From Kibdelosporangium banguiense (GTDB taxonomy: Bacteria > Actinomycetota > Actinomycetes > Mycobacteriales > Pseudonocardiaceae): a stretch of DNA of 64,000 bases. The stretch is from assembly GCF_017876405.1 (NCBI RefSeq), contig NZ_JAGINW010000001.1, positions 5,531,203-5,595,202 of the forward strand, in the 5' to 3' direction. The notes below the pieces were generated by a model. It saw only the letters and a program-made list of their open reading frames with translations, made no database searches and had not been told where the DNA came from. Shown here piece after piece: positions 41,735-50,224 of the stretch (within the stretch, counting starts at the first letter, position 1; each line of letters starts with the position of its first letter). The position numbers were made by a program, and so were the translations under genes.

Positions 41735-44092
41735 ATGACGAACGGGACGACGAACGCCCAGCCGGCAGTTCCTGTCTGGCGTGACGTGCGCCTGCCGGTC
41801 GACGAGCGGGTGGACGCGCTCATCGCCGCGATGACGCTCCGCGAGAAGCTCGCCCAACTGGTGGGGGTGTGGGTGGGCGCCGATCCGTCGGGCGCGGGGG
41901 TCGCCCCGCACCAGTCGGACATGACCGAAGAGCCCGTGATCTGGGCCGATGTGATCGCCTCCGGACTCGGCCAGCTCACCCGCCCGTTCGGTACCAAACC
42001 GGTCGGCCCGGCGGCCGGGGCGCGCTCGCTCGCGGCGTCGCAGGAACAGGTGGTCGCCGCCGGCAGATTCGGCATTCCGGCTCTGGTCCATGAGGAATGC
42101 CTGGCAGGTTTCGCCGCGTGGCAGGCCACCGCCTACCCGGTTCCACTCGCGTGGGGCGCTGGTTTCGATCCCGGGCTGGTGGCCGAGATGGCCACGCTGA
42201 TCGGCAGTTCGATGCGGGCCGCCGGGGTGCACCAGGGCTTGGCGCCCGTTCTGGACGTCACGCGTGACTACCGCTGGGGCCGTGTCGAGGAGACCATCGG
42301 CGAGGACCCTTATCTCGTTGGCACAGTCGGTACTGCCTACGTGCAGGGTTTGCAGGAGTCAGGCATTGTGGCCACCCTCAAGCATTTGGCGGGGTATTCG
42401 GCGTCGCGAGCCGGGCGCAACCACGCGCCGGTGTCGATGGGATCGCGCGAGCTCGCGGATGTGATCCTGCCGCCGTTCGAGATGGCGGTCCGGGATGGGC
42501 ACGTGCGGTCGGTCATGCATTCGTACTCGGAGATCGACGGTGTGCCGTCCGCGGCCGATCCCCGGCTGCTCACCGAACTGCTGCGGGGGACCTGGGGTTT
42601 CGAGGGAACCCTTGTCTCCGACTACTTCGCGGTCAAGTTCCTGCAGACTTTGCACGGGGTGGCCGAGGACGAGGCCGACGCAGCCGCGCTCGCGCTCGCC
42701 GCGGGCGTCGATGTCGAACTTCCCACTGTGTGTTGCTATGGCGCGCCGCTGCTGGATGCCGTCACGCGCGGCGATATCGACGAAAAGCTGGTCAACCGGG
42801 CAGCGCGACGTGTGCTCCGGCAGAAGATCGAGCTCGGCCTGCTGGACCCGGGCTGGACGCCGCTGCCTGACGGCGTTGACGATCTGGAACTGGACACGGC
42901 GCCAGCGCGCGAGGTCGCGCTCAAGCTAGCGCGGGAGTCAGTGATTCTATTGTCCAATAAGGACGCGATTCTTCCGCTGAGACCAGGAGCGAAGGTCGCG
43001 GTTATCGGTCCGTTGGCGGACGATCCGATGGCGATGCTCGGCTGTTATTCGTTCCCCGCGCACATCGGCGTGCACCATCCCGAGGCTGGTCTGGGCCTGG
43101 AGATCCCGACGGTGCTCTCGGCGCTGCGTGCGGCTCTCGGCTCGCAGAACGTCAGCTATGCCCGCGGTTGCGAGGTCATGGGAACAGGGCAGGAGGGCTT
43201 CGGTGAAGCCGTCCAAGCGGCCACGGAAGCTGATGTCTGCGTTGTCGCGGTGGGTGACATCGCTGGCCTGTTCGGGCGTGGGACGTCAGGGGAGGGGTGC
43301 GACGCGACCGATCTCGTGTTACCTGGTGTCCAGGAGGATCTTGTCCGGTTCCTGGTCGCGGCCGGGACGCCCGTGGTGCTGCTGTTGCTCACCGGCCGGC
43401 CATACGCCATTGGCGATCTGGCGACTCGTGCGGCCGCGACCGTGCAGACCTTCTTCCCTGGACAGCTGGGCGGCCAGGCGATCGCCGACGTCCTGACCGG
43501 CGTGGTCGCGCCGTCCGGGCGGCTGCCGGTCAGCATCCCGGCCCATCCATCCGGTCAGCCTGGGACTTACCTGTCGGCTCCGCTGGGGCATCGCAGCGGT
43601 GTGTCCAATGTAGATCCAACGTCGCCGTTCCCGTTTGGACATGGACTCGGCTACGAGACGTTCGAATGGTCGCAACCGCGTCACAGCGACGAGGACTGGA
43701 ACACCAACGGCGAGATCGAGATCGAACTGGACGTGCACAACCCTGGTTCCCAGGCCGGTGCGGACGTCGTCCAGCTGTACCTGCACGACCCGGTTGCGCA
43801 GGTCACCCGTCCGGTCGTGCGGCTCGTGGGGTACGCCAAGGTCCGGCTGGACGGCCACGCGACCGCCACAATCACCTTCCGGGTCCCGGCTGACGTGACG
43901 TCCTTCACCGGCATCGGCGGCCAACGCGTGGTCGAGCCAGGCTCGGTGCAATTGCGTGTGTCTCGGTCCAGTGCCGACGTGCATTCCACAGTGGACCTCA
44001 AGCTGGCCGGGCCGTTGCGGGAGGTTGACCACACCAGGCAGTGGGTGACCACAACCGTTGTCACGCAGCACGAGGAGGTGCCGCGCAGATGA
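41735..44092 (+). CDS. GH3 beta-glycosidase (beta-xylosidase/glucosidase), cytoplasmic
   Basis: The 785-residue enzyme has the GH3 TIM barrel (EECLAGFAAWQATAYPVPLA, KHLAGYSASRAGRNHAPVSM) with nucleophile Asp296 in GTLVSDYFAVKF. The alpha/beta sandwich domain (about 380-620) and a C-terminal fibronectin-like domain follow. It lacks a signal peptide. The ERVDALIAAMTLREKLAQLVG start and pattern are closest to bacterial beta-xylosidases of the BxlB type. Codon 529 is TTA. It is the first gene of the xylan-oligosaccharide operon and overlaps the permease start by four bases, so imported oligosaccharides are probably trimmed by it inside the cell. Confidence 0.9.
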   Translation: MTNGTTNAQPAVPVWRDVRLPVDERVDALIAAMTLREKLAQLVGVWVGADPSGAGVAPHQSDMTEEPVIWADVIASGLGQLTRPFGTKPVGPAAGARSLAASQEQVVAAGRFGIPALVHEECLAGFAAWQATAYPVPLAWGAGFDPGLVAEMATLIGSSMRAAGVHQGLAPVLDVTRDYRWGRVEETIGEDPYLVGTVGTAYVQGLQESGIVATLKHLAGYSASRAGRNHAPVSMGSRELADVILPPFEMAVRDGHVRSVMHSYSEIDGVPSAADPRLLTELLRGTWGFEGTLVSDYFAVKFLQTLHGVAEDEADAAALALAAGVDVELPTVCCYGAPLLDAVTRGDIDEKLVNRAARRVLRQKIELGLLDPGWTPLPDGVDDLELDTAPAREVALKLARESVILLSNKDAILPLRPGAKVAVIGPLADDPMAMLGCYSFPAHIGVHHPEAGLGLEIPTVLSALRAALGSQNVSYARGCEVMGTGQEGFGEAVQAATEADVCVVAVGDIAGLFGRGTSGEGCDATDLVLPGVQEDLVRFLVAAGTPVVLLLLTGRPYAIGDLATRAAATVQTFFPGQLGGQAIADVLTGVVAPSGRLPVSIPAHPSGQPGTYLSAPLGHRSGVSNVDPTSPFPFGHGLGYETFEWSQPRHSDEDWNTNGEIEIELDVHNPGSQAGADVVQLYLHDPVAQVTRPVVRLVGYAKVRLDGHATATITFRVPADVTSFTGIGGQRVVEPGSVQLRVSRSSADVHSTVDLKLAGPLREVDHTRQWVTTTVVTQHEEVPRR

Positions 44093-45063
44093 CGATCACA
44101 GTCCGGGAGCCGGGCCCGGGTGTGGACGAACCTGTGGCAAGGCCCGTGAAAACGCGGAAGCGCCGCACCTGGCGTAAGGCACTGAAGCGGGACTGGCAGC
44201 TCTACACGCTCGCGCTCGCGCCGCTCGCGTTCTTCCTCGTCTTCCGTTACCTGCCGATGGCCGGCAACGTCATCGCGTTCCGCAAGTTCGTGCCGGGCGG
44301 GGACCTGTTCGGCGAGACCTGGGTGGGCCTGCGCTACTTCAAGATGTTCATCGTGGACCCGAACTTCTGGCACGTGTTCGGCAACACGCTCATTCTGGGT
44401 GCGCTGACCCTGCTGTTCTGCTTCCCGCTGCCGATCGTGCTCGCGTTGCTGCTCAACGAGGTCCGCTCGCGGTACTTCAAGCGGTTCGTCCAGACGGTGT
44501 CCTACCTGCCGCACTTCATCTCGTTGGTGATCGTGGCCGGCATGGTGATGCAGCTGACCTCGGTGGAGGGCACGGTCAACCAGATCGTGAAGGCCTTCGG
44601 CGCCGGCCCGGTCTCGTTCATCCAGGAGCCGGACTGGTTCCGCACGATCTATGTGTCCTCGGAGGTCTGGCAGACGGTCGGCTGGGGCACGATCCTGTAT
44701 CTGGCCGCGCTCACCACAATCGACACAGAACTGTACGAGGCGGCCAGGATCGACGGCGCCAACCGCTGGCAGCAGACGTGGCACATCACGCTGCCCGGCA
44801 TCCGCCCGACCATGGTCACGCTGCTGATCCTGAACACCGGCACGTTCATGGCGGTGGGGTTCGAGAAGATCCTGTTGCTGTACAACCCGCTGACCTACCC
44901 GACAGCGGACGTGATCTCGACGTATCTGTACCGGGTCGGCCTGGTGTCCAACAACTTCAGCTACGCCGCGGCGATCGGCCTGTTCGAGTCGGTCATCGGA
45001 CTGGCGCTGATCCTGTCCGCGAACGCGATCTCGCGCCGAACAGTGGGGACAAGCCTGTGGTGA
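44089..45063 (+). CDS. ABC transporter permease, LplB type
   Basis: The 324-residue product has six hydrophobic segments after a basic N-terminus and the EAA loop YEAARIDGANRWQQTWHITLP. Its length and the PLAFFLVFRYLPMAGNVIAF motif match LplB-type permeases of the carbohydrate uptake family used for aldouronates in paenibacilli. The ATG overlaps the GH3 stop (ATGA), with GAGGAGG upstream inside the GH3 end. Confidence 0.92.
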   Translation: MTITVREPGPGVDEPVARPVKTRKRRTWRKALKRDWQLYTLALAPLAFFLVFRYLPMAGNVIAFRKFVPGGDLFGETWVGLRYFKMFIVDPNFWHVFGNTLILGALTLLFCFPLPIVLALLLNEVRSRYFKRFVQTVSYLPHFISLVIVAGMVMQLTSVEGTVNQIVKAFGAGPVSFIQEPDWFRTIYVSSEVWQTVGWGTILYLAALTTIDTELYEAARIDGANRWQQTWHITLPGIRPTMVTLLILNTGTFMAVGFEKILLLYNPLTYPTADVISTYLYRVGLVSNNFSYAAAIGLFESVIGLALILSANAISRRTVGTSLW

Positions 45064-45998
45064 CCACCGACCCCAAGAGCCTCGCGGCCCGGCTCGACAG
45101 GCCGGTGCAGCCTCGGCGTTCGGCACTGATGAAGGACTCCCGTGGCTACAAGGTCTTCCGCGCGGTCAACGTCGTCGTGCTGCTCGCCGTGGTCGTGGTG
45201 ACGCTGTACCCGTTCGTCAACATCGTGGCGCAGTCGTTCAGCAGCGAGGACTACATCAGTACCGGGCAGGTGAACCTGTGGCCACGCGGGTTCAATGTGG
45301 ACACATACAAGCTGGTGGTGTCCGACGAGGCCTTCTGGAACAGCTATTTCAACACAGTTCTCTACACGGTGACGGCCACGGCGATCTCGATCGTGCTGAC
45401 CACGATCTACGCCTACGTGTTGTCGAAGCACCATCTCAAAGGGCGTGGCCTGCTCGTGGGCATCGCGGTGTTCACGATGTTCTTCAACGGCGGCCTGATC
45501 CCGAACTACGTGCTGATCAACAACCTCGGGATGACCAACACGATCTGGGCGGTCGTGCTGCCGAACGCGATCAGCGTGTTCAACCTGCTGGTGATGAAGT
45601 CCTTCTTCGAGAGCCTGCCCAAGGAACTGGAGGAGGCCGCCGCGATCGACGGGCTGAGCAGCTACGGGATCCTGCTGCGGATCGTGCTCCCGTTGTCCAA
45701 GGCCGTGCTCGCGACGATGATCCTGTTCTACGCGGTCGCGAACTGGAACTCGTGGTTCTCCGCGTTCCTCTACCTCGACCGGGCGGACATGTTCCCGGTG
45801 ACGGTGTACCTGCGGAACCTGATCTACGGTGCCACTTCCGCGACATCCGTCGGTGCCGTGGAGACCGACTCCGTGCACATCTCGGCCAACATCAAGGCGG
45901 TGACGATGGTGCTCACAGTGCTGCCGATCGTCATGGTCTACCCGTTCATCCAGCGCTATTTCGTGTCCGGCGTGATGCTCGGCGCGGTCAAGCAGTAG
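45060..45998 (+). CDS. ABC transporter permease, YtcP/LplC type
   Basis: The 312-residue partner permease has about six helices and the loop EEAAAIDGLSSYGILLRIVLP. It begins at a GTG overlapping the previous stop (GTGA) and pairs with the LplB-type protein. Together with the binding protein they form an importer lacking its own ATPase gene in this locus. Confidence 0.92.
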   Translation: MTTDPKSLAARLDRPVQPRRSALMKDSRGYKVFRAVNVVVLLAVVVVTLYPFVNIVAQSFSSEDYISTGQVNLWPRGFNVDTYKLVVSDEAFWNSYFNTVLYTVTATAISIVLTTIYAYVLSKHHLKGRGLLVGIAVFTMFFNGGLIPNYVLINNLGMTNTIWAVVLPNAISVFNLLVMKSFFESLPKELEEAAAIDGLSSYGILLRIVLPLSKAVLATMILFYAVANWNSWFSAFLYLDRADMFPVTVYLRNLIYGATSATSVGAVETDSVHISANIKAVTMVLTVLPIVMVYPFIQRYFVSGVMLGAVKQ

Positions 45999-46030
45999 CG
46001 CGCCGCACGTTGACGACTGAGGAGAGCATG

Positions 46031-47662
46031 ATGAGGAAATGCAAGCGCGTGCTGCTGGCCCTCGCGGCCGGCAGCCTCGTCGCCGGGTTAACGGCGTGCA
46101 GCGACGACGGTTCGGCGGAAAGCGGCGTCAATCTCGACGGCAAACGGGTCGCGGCCATGTCGGACTACAAGGCGGGAAGCCAGTTCAAGGCGACCGAACC
46201 GATCAATGTCAGCCTGCTCTACCTCGACCAGGCGCACTACCCGATCAAGAACGACTGGCTGCTGTGGTCGGAGATCACCAAGCGCACCAACGTGAAAATC
46301 GAGCCGACGGTCGTGCCCTACAGCGACTACGACCAGAAGCGCGGCCTGCTCATCAGCTCAGGCAACGCGCCGATGATCATCTCCAAGACCTACCCCGGTC
46401 AGGAGGAGGCCTTTGTCGCCTCCGGCGCGATCCTCCCGGTCAGCGACTACATCGACCTGATGCCCAACCTCAAGGACAAGATCGAGAAGTGGAAGCTGCA
46501 GCCCGAACTCAACACGCTGCGCCAGGACGACGGCAAGTTCTATGTCCTGCCCGGCGTACTTGAGACAGTCCAGCCGGACTACACGGTGGCGTTCCGTACC
46601 GACGAACTGACCCGCCTGGGCCTGTCCGCCCCGAAAACCTGGGACGAGTTCTACACAGTGCTGAAGGCGATCAAGGCCGCGCACCCGGACGTCTACCCGT
46701 TCTCCGACCGCTTCGAAGGCAAGAGCATCCTCAATCAAGTAGGACAGGGCTTCGGCACATACGGCGGAGACAACTGGGGCTACGTCAAGAACATCAGCTG
46801 GAACGAGAACAAGCAGTCCTTCGACTTCACCGGCACAACCCCGGAGTACAGGCAGCTCATAGAGTATTTCCACAAGCTGGTGGCCGAAGGCCTGATGGAC
46901 CCGGAGAGCTTCACCCAGAAGGATGACCAGGCCAAACAGAAGTTCGCCAGCGGCAAATCCTACGCGATCAGCAGCAACGCGCAGAACATAGCCAACGACT
47001 ACCGGCCCAACATCACCAAGATCCCTGGCGCCACAGTGGCCAAGATCCGCGTCCCAGCCGGCCCCAAGGGCGACATCATGAGGGGAACGCGGATGGACAA
47101 CGGCCTGATGATCTCGGCCAAAGCCCTGCAGAACGACAAGTTCGTCGCGATGATGCAGTTCATCGACTGGCTCTGGTACTCCCCCGAAGGCATGGAGTTC
47201 GCAAAATGGGGAGTCCCAGGCGTCACCTACGACAAGGACGCAGCAGGCAAACGAACCCTCAAGTCCGACATAGCCTTCGGCGGCATGAACGCAGGCGCCC
47301 CCAAAAATCTGCAGAGAGACTTCGGCTTCCAAGGCGGAGTCTTCGCCTACGGCGGAAGCACAGAGCTGTACAGGTCGATGTACACCCCCGAAGAGGTGAC
47401 GTTCCAAGAAGAAATGGCCTCAAAAAAGGTGGTCCCACTCCCGCCGCCCGCCCCCTTCAACGAAGCCGAACGCGAGAAAGCCACCCTCTGGGAAGCCCCA
47501 CTGAAGGACTACGTCCAACAGAACACCCTCCAGTTCATCCTAGGCAAGCGCGACCTGTCCACCTGGGACGCCTACGTAAAAGAACTGGACTCAAAGGGAA
47601 TGCCTCAATACATGGAAATGGTCAACGGCGCACACAAGCGCTACAAAGAAAAGAACGGCTGA
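46031..47662 (+). CDS. Extracellular solute-binding lipoprotein (LplA/YtcQ type)
   Basis: The 543-residue product has a lipobox (AGLTAC) and the large binding-protein fold found with LplBC permeases (LYLDQAHYPIKNDWLLWSEI, YVLPGVLETVQPDYTVAFRT, a long C-terminal half with RGTRMDNGLMISAKAL). It probably binds glucuronoxylan oligosaccharides, since GH67, GH39 and GH3 genes surround it. I chose the second of two adjacent ATGs (46031) for its spacing to AGGAG. Leu20 in the signal peptide is TTA. Confidence 0.9.
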   Translation: MRKCKRVLLALAAGSLVAGLTACSDDGSAESGVNLDGKRVAAMSDYKAGSQFKATEPINVSLLYLDQAHYPIKNDWLLWSEITKRTNVKIEPTVVPYSDYDQKRGLLISSGNAPMIISKTYPGQEEAFVASGAILPVSDYIDLMPNLKDKIEKWKLQPELNTLRQDDGKFYVLPGVLETVQPDYTVAFRTDELTRLGLSAPKTWDEFYTVLKAIKAAHPDVYPFSDRFEGKSILNQVGQGFGTYGGDNWGYVKNISWNENKQSFDFTGTTPEYRQLIEYFHKLVAEGLMDPESFTQKDDQAKQKFASGKSYAISSNAQNIANDYRPNITKIPGATVAKIRVPAGPKGDIMRGTRMDNGLMISAKALQNDKFVAMMQFIDWLWYSPEGMEFAKWGVPGVTYDKDAAGKRTLKSDIAFGGMNAGAPKNLQRDFGFQGGVFAYGGSTELYRSMYTPEEVTFQEEMASKKVVPLPPPAPFNEAEREKATLWEAPLKDYVQQNTLQFILGKRDLSTWDAYVKELDSKGMPQYMEMVNGAHKRYKEKNG

Positions 47663-48011
47663 AAAGGAAAGCCGGGCCGGTCGCACTCCCGCCGCCAGAG
47701 CGACCGGCCCCAGCCCCCGCCTCACCACGAAAGCCAGCCACAGACAGGGCCCCGTCGCGTGAACACAGACACGAGACAGATCACCGACACCAAAACCCGA
47801 CGGCTCCAGTCAGCGGCCCTGAGCGGGACGCGAGCCCGGTTGCCGAGTTTGAAGGTCTGGCGTGCCGGGTTGGTGGCCCTGGTGGCGAACCTGGTCCTGG
47901 TTGCTGGGAAGAAGCGGACTGTGGATAACGAGATTTGTGAGTGGTGCCGTTCGTACGGTTGGGCCAGGTCGAAGCGGGTTCGTCCGGTGGGAAGCCGGGA
48001 GGCCCTGGTAG
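47663..48011. other. Gene-free region within the xylan locus, containing repeat copy C
   Basis: This 349-bp gap separates the binding-protein gene from the GH39 gene. Its front part is A/C-rich and unremarkable. Its centre holds the interspersed repeat (47838-47908). A short open frame spanning 47759-48049 is explained by the repeat and has no recognised domain. No clear terminator or palindromic operator was seen, so GH39 may be reached by read-through. Confidence 0.5.
47838..47908 (+). repeat. Interspersed intergenic repeat, copy C
   Basis: This copy reads GGTTGCCGAG, AAGGTCTGGCG, GCCGGGTTGGTGGCCCTGG, GGCGAACCTGG, CTGGTTGCTGGG in order. Copies A (694-766) and B (25816-25879) follow the same order with substitutions and small gaps. 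The similarity was judged by eye. Confidence 0.6.
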
Positions 48012-49535
48012 ATGTGGAGTGTATTGCCTGTGAGCGAGATTCTGTCTGACTCCTGGCGTTACTGTGTGGGCACGGGAAGGCTGAACCTTGCCCTGCGTGC
48101 GGACTACCTTGAGTCGCTGGCGATGATGCAGAAGGATATCGGCTTCCGGTATGTCCGCGGTCATGGGCTGTTGTCCGACGACATGGGGGTGTACCGGCAG
48201 TCTGTTGTGGACAGCAAGGCGCATGTGCGGTACTCGTTCACCTATGTGGACCAGGTTTTCGACCGGTTCCTGGAGCTGGGGATCCGGCCGTTCGTCGAGC
48301 TTGGGTTCATGCCGACGGCGCTTGCCTCGGGGCCGGAGACGGTCTTCTGGTGGAAGGGGAACATCACGCCGCCGCGGGACTGGGGTGAGTGGGCGGCGCT
48401 GGTGAGTGCTGTGGTTCGGCATCTTGTCGATCGGTATGGGATCGAGGAGGTGCGGACGTGGCCGATCGAGGTGTGGAATGAGCCGAACCTGCCGCAGTTC
48501 TGGAAGAACGCTGACCAAAAGGCGTATTTTCGGCTCTACGAGACCAGTGCCCGAGCTGTCAAGGATGTGGACGCGCAGTTGCAGGTCGGTGGTCCGTCGC
48601 TGTCGCCGGGTGCGGACGAGTGGTGGGAGCCGTTCGCGGAGTTTGTGGCCCGGCGCGATGTGCCGGTCGACTTTGTGAGCAGGCATGCCTACGCGTCTGG
48701 CCCAGCGCAGCATGTGCCGTTCGGCACCTACCAAACGCTTGCTTCGCCTCAGTCTCTTCTGGACCAGTTCGCGGCACCTCGGAAATATCTGGCGAGCACG
48801 GCACTCGCCTCGTTGCCTGTGCATATCACAGAGTTCAACAGTTCCTACCGACCGGACAACGCGATCCACGATACTGCCTACCAGGCTGCGTACCTGGCTC
48901 CTGTGCTTGTCGGCGGTGCGGACCTGGTCGACTCCTACTCCTACTGGACGTTCTGCGATGTCTTCGAAGAGGAGAACGTGCCGACCTCGGTGTTCCACGG
49001 CGGTTTCGGTCTGCTGACCCACCGGCAGATCCCGAAACCCGCGTATCACCTCTACACGTTCATGGCACGGATGGGCAGCCAGGTCCTTGCACGCGGCGAC
49101 GACCATCTCGTCTGCGAAGATGACAACGGCCGAGTCACGGTCCTTGCGTGGCAACCGGTTGGCGGAACTGACGCTCCAGACGCGGAGGACCGGCACAGCG
49201 TGAAGCTGTCGGTCCCGATGTCTGGCCCGCGTGCGTTCGTTCGCCGGGAGCGCGTGAACGAGCACGACGGCAACGCGTTCGCAGCCTGGCGTGAGCTCGG
49301 ACGGCCGCGTTCGCCTGACACGAAGACGTTCGATCTGCTGAGGGACTGTGCCCGGCCGGTGGCCTCTCATCAAAGCCTGTCCATAGTGGATGGAATGGTC
49401 GCGCTGGATCTTGTGCTCGCGAGGCATGAGGTGACGTTTGTGGAGGTGCTGCCAGTGCACACCGAAGAGCATGCCGGGTTGGACGACCGGCGGTTGCTGG
49501 GTGTCTCGGATGACCGGCTCGTGGCGAGGTGGTGA
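48012..49535 (+). CDS. GH39 beta-xylosidase-like enzyme, cytoplasmic
   Basis: The 507-residue enzyme has no signal peptide and the GH39 TIM barrel with acid/base Glu157 in EVWNEPNLPQFW and nucleophile Glu274 in VHITEFNSSY. FRYVRGHGLLSDDM and YVDQVFDRFLELGIRPFVEL are also typical of bacterial GH39 beta-xylosidases. A beta-sandwich domain closes the protein. The ATG at 48012 has GGGAGG about nine bases upstream. Its stop overlaps the DUF624 gene. It should release xylose from imported xylo-oligosaccharides. Confidence 0.9.
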   Translation: MWSVLPVSEILSDSWRYCVGTGRLNLALRADYLESLAMMQKDIGFRYVRGHGLLSDDMGVYRQSVVDSKAHVRYSFTYVDQVFDRFLELGIRPFVELGFMPTALASGPETVFWWKGNITPPRDWGEWAALVSAVVRHLVDRYGIEEVRTWPIEVWNEPNLPQFWKNADQKAYFRLYETSARAVKDVDAQLQVGGPSLSPGADEWWEPFAEFVARRDVPVDFVSRHAYASGPAQHVPFGTYQTLASPQSLLDQFAAPRKYLASTALASLPVHITEFNSSYRPDNAIHDTAYQAAYLAPVLVGGADLVDSYSYWTFCDVFEEENVPTSVFHGGFGLLTHRQIPKPAYHLYTFMARMGSQVLARGDDHLVCEDDNGRVTVLAWQPVGGTDAPDAEDRHSVKLSVPMSGPRAFVRRERVNEHDGNAFAAWRELGRPRSPDTKTFDLLRDCARPVASHQSLSIVDGMVALDLVLARHEVTFVEVLPVHTEEHAGLDDRRLLGVSDDRLVARW

Positions 49536-50224
49536 CCGTGCCGGCTCGATCTGATCCGGCGTCCGAGATCGGCTCCGGGTTTCTGTCCCGCGTCGCCTCG
49601 GTCGTGTACTGGTTCGTGGCCATTGAAGGGTTGTTGCTGCTGACCGCCGGTCCTGGACTGGTGCTGATTGTGTTCCTGGCCGGGGGAACGGGAAACGCGC
49701 TGCTCATCGGATTGTGCTTCGTGCCGGTGGCGCCTGCCTTGTCGGCTGCTGTCTTCGCGTGGCGGGTGTTCCTCACTGATCGGGATCTGTCTCCGGCCGG
49801 GCACTTCTGGCGTGGGTACCGGCTCAACTGGCTGGATGCCCTGCGTTGGTGGCTACCAGCCTTGCTGTTGCTCACGGTCATCGGCTTCACGCTGGCGAAC
49901 ATGGGCCTGGCCGGTGTGCCCACCGGGTACGGCCTCATGCTGATCGTGATCGCGATAGGCGTCTTGGTCTGGTCCTCGCACGCATTGGTGCTGTCATCGA
50001 CGCTGTCGTTGCGCACCCGGGACATCGCGAGGCTTGCTGCCTACTATCTCGCGGCAAGTCCGGCTAGATCGCTAGGCGTGTTGTCGCTTCTGGTGTGCTC
50101 TGGCGGAATCGTCTACCTCGGGTCGGACTGGATGCTCGTCGCGCTCGCCTCTCCCATGACCCTCGCCCTGCTGCGCAATGCCGAGCCGGTGTTGCGGGAC
50201 GCCACCGAAAGGTTCACCGCATGA
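49532..50224 (+). CDS. DUF624 (YesL-like) membrane protein
   Basis: The 230-residue protein has about five to six membrane helices (WFVAIEGLLLLTAGPGLVLI, WWLPALLLLTVIGFTLANMG, GYGLMLIVIAIGVLVW) and resembles the DUF624/YesL family. That family is habitually encoded with LplABC-type sugar importers and polysaccharide-degrading enzymes, but its role is unknown. The GTG at 49532 overlaps the GH39 stop, and its own stop overlaps the GH42 start, so it is tightly embedded in the operon. Confidence 0.82.
   Translation: MTVPARSDPASEIGSGFLSRVASVVYWFVAIEGLLLLTAGPGLVLIVFLAGGTGNALLIGLCFVPVAPALSAAVFAWRVFLTDRDLSPAGHFWRGYRLNWLDALRWWLPALLLLTVIGFTLANMGLAGVPTGYGLMLIVIAIGVLVWSSHALVLSSTLSLRTRDIARLAAYYLAASPARSLGVLSLLVCSGGIVYLGSDWMLVALASPMTLALLRNAEPVLRDATERFTA

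Noticed and set aside
47759..48049. 96-codon open frame before the GH39 gene
   Set aside because: Its translation is explained by the interspersed repeat, it overlaps the GH39 start, and no domain or ribosome site supports it.
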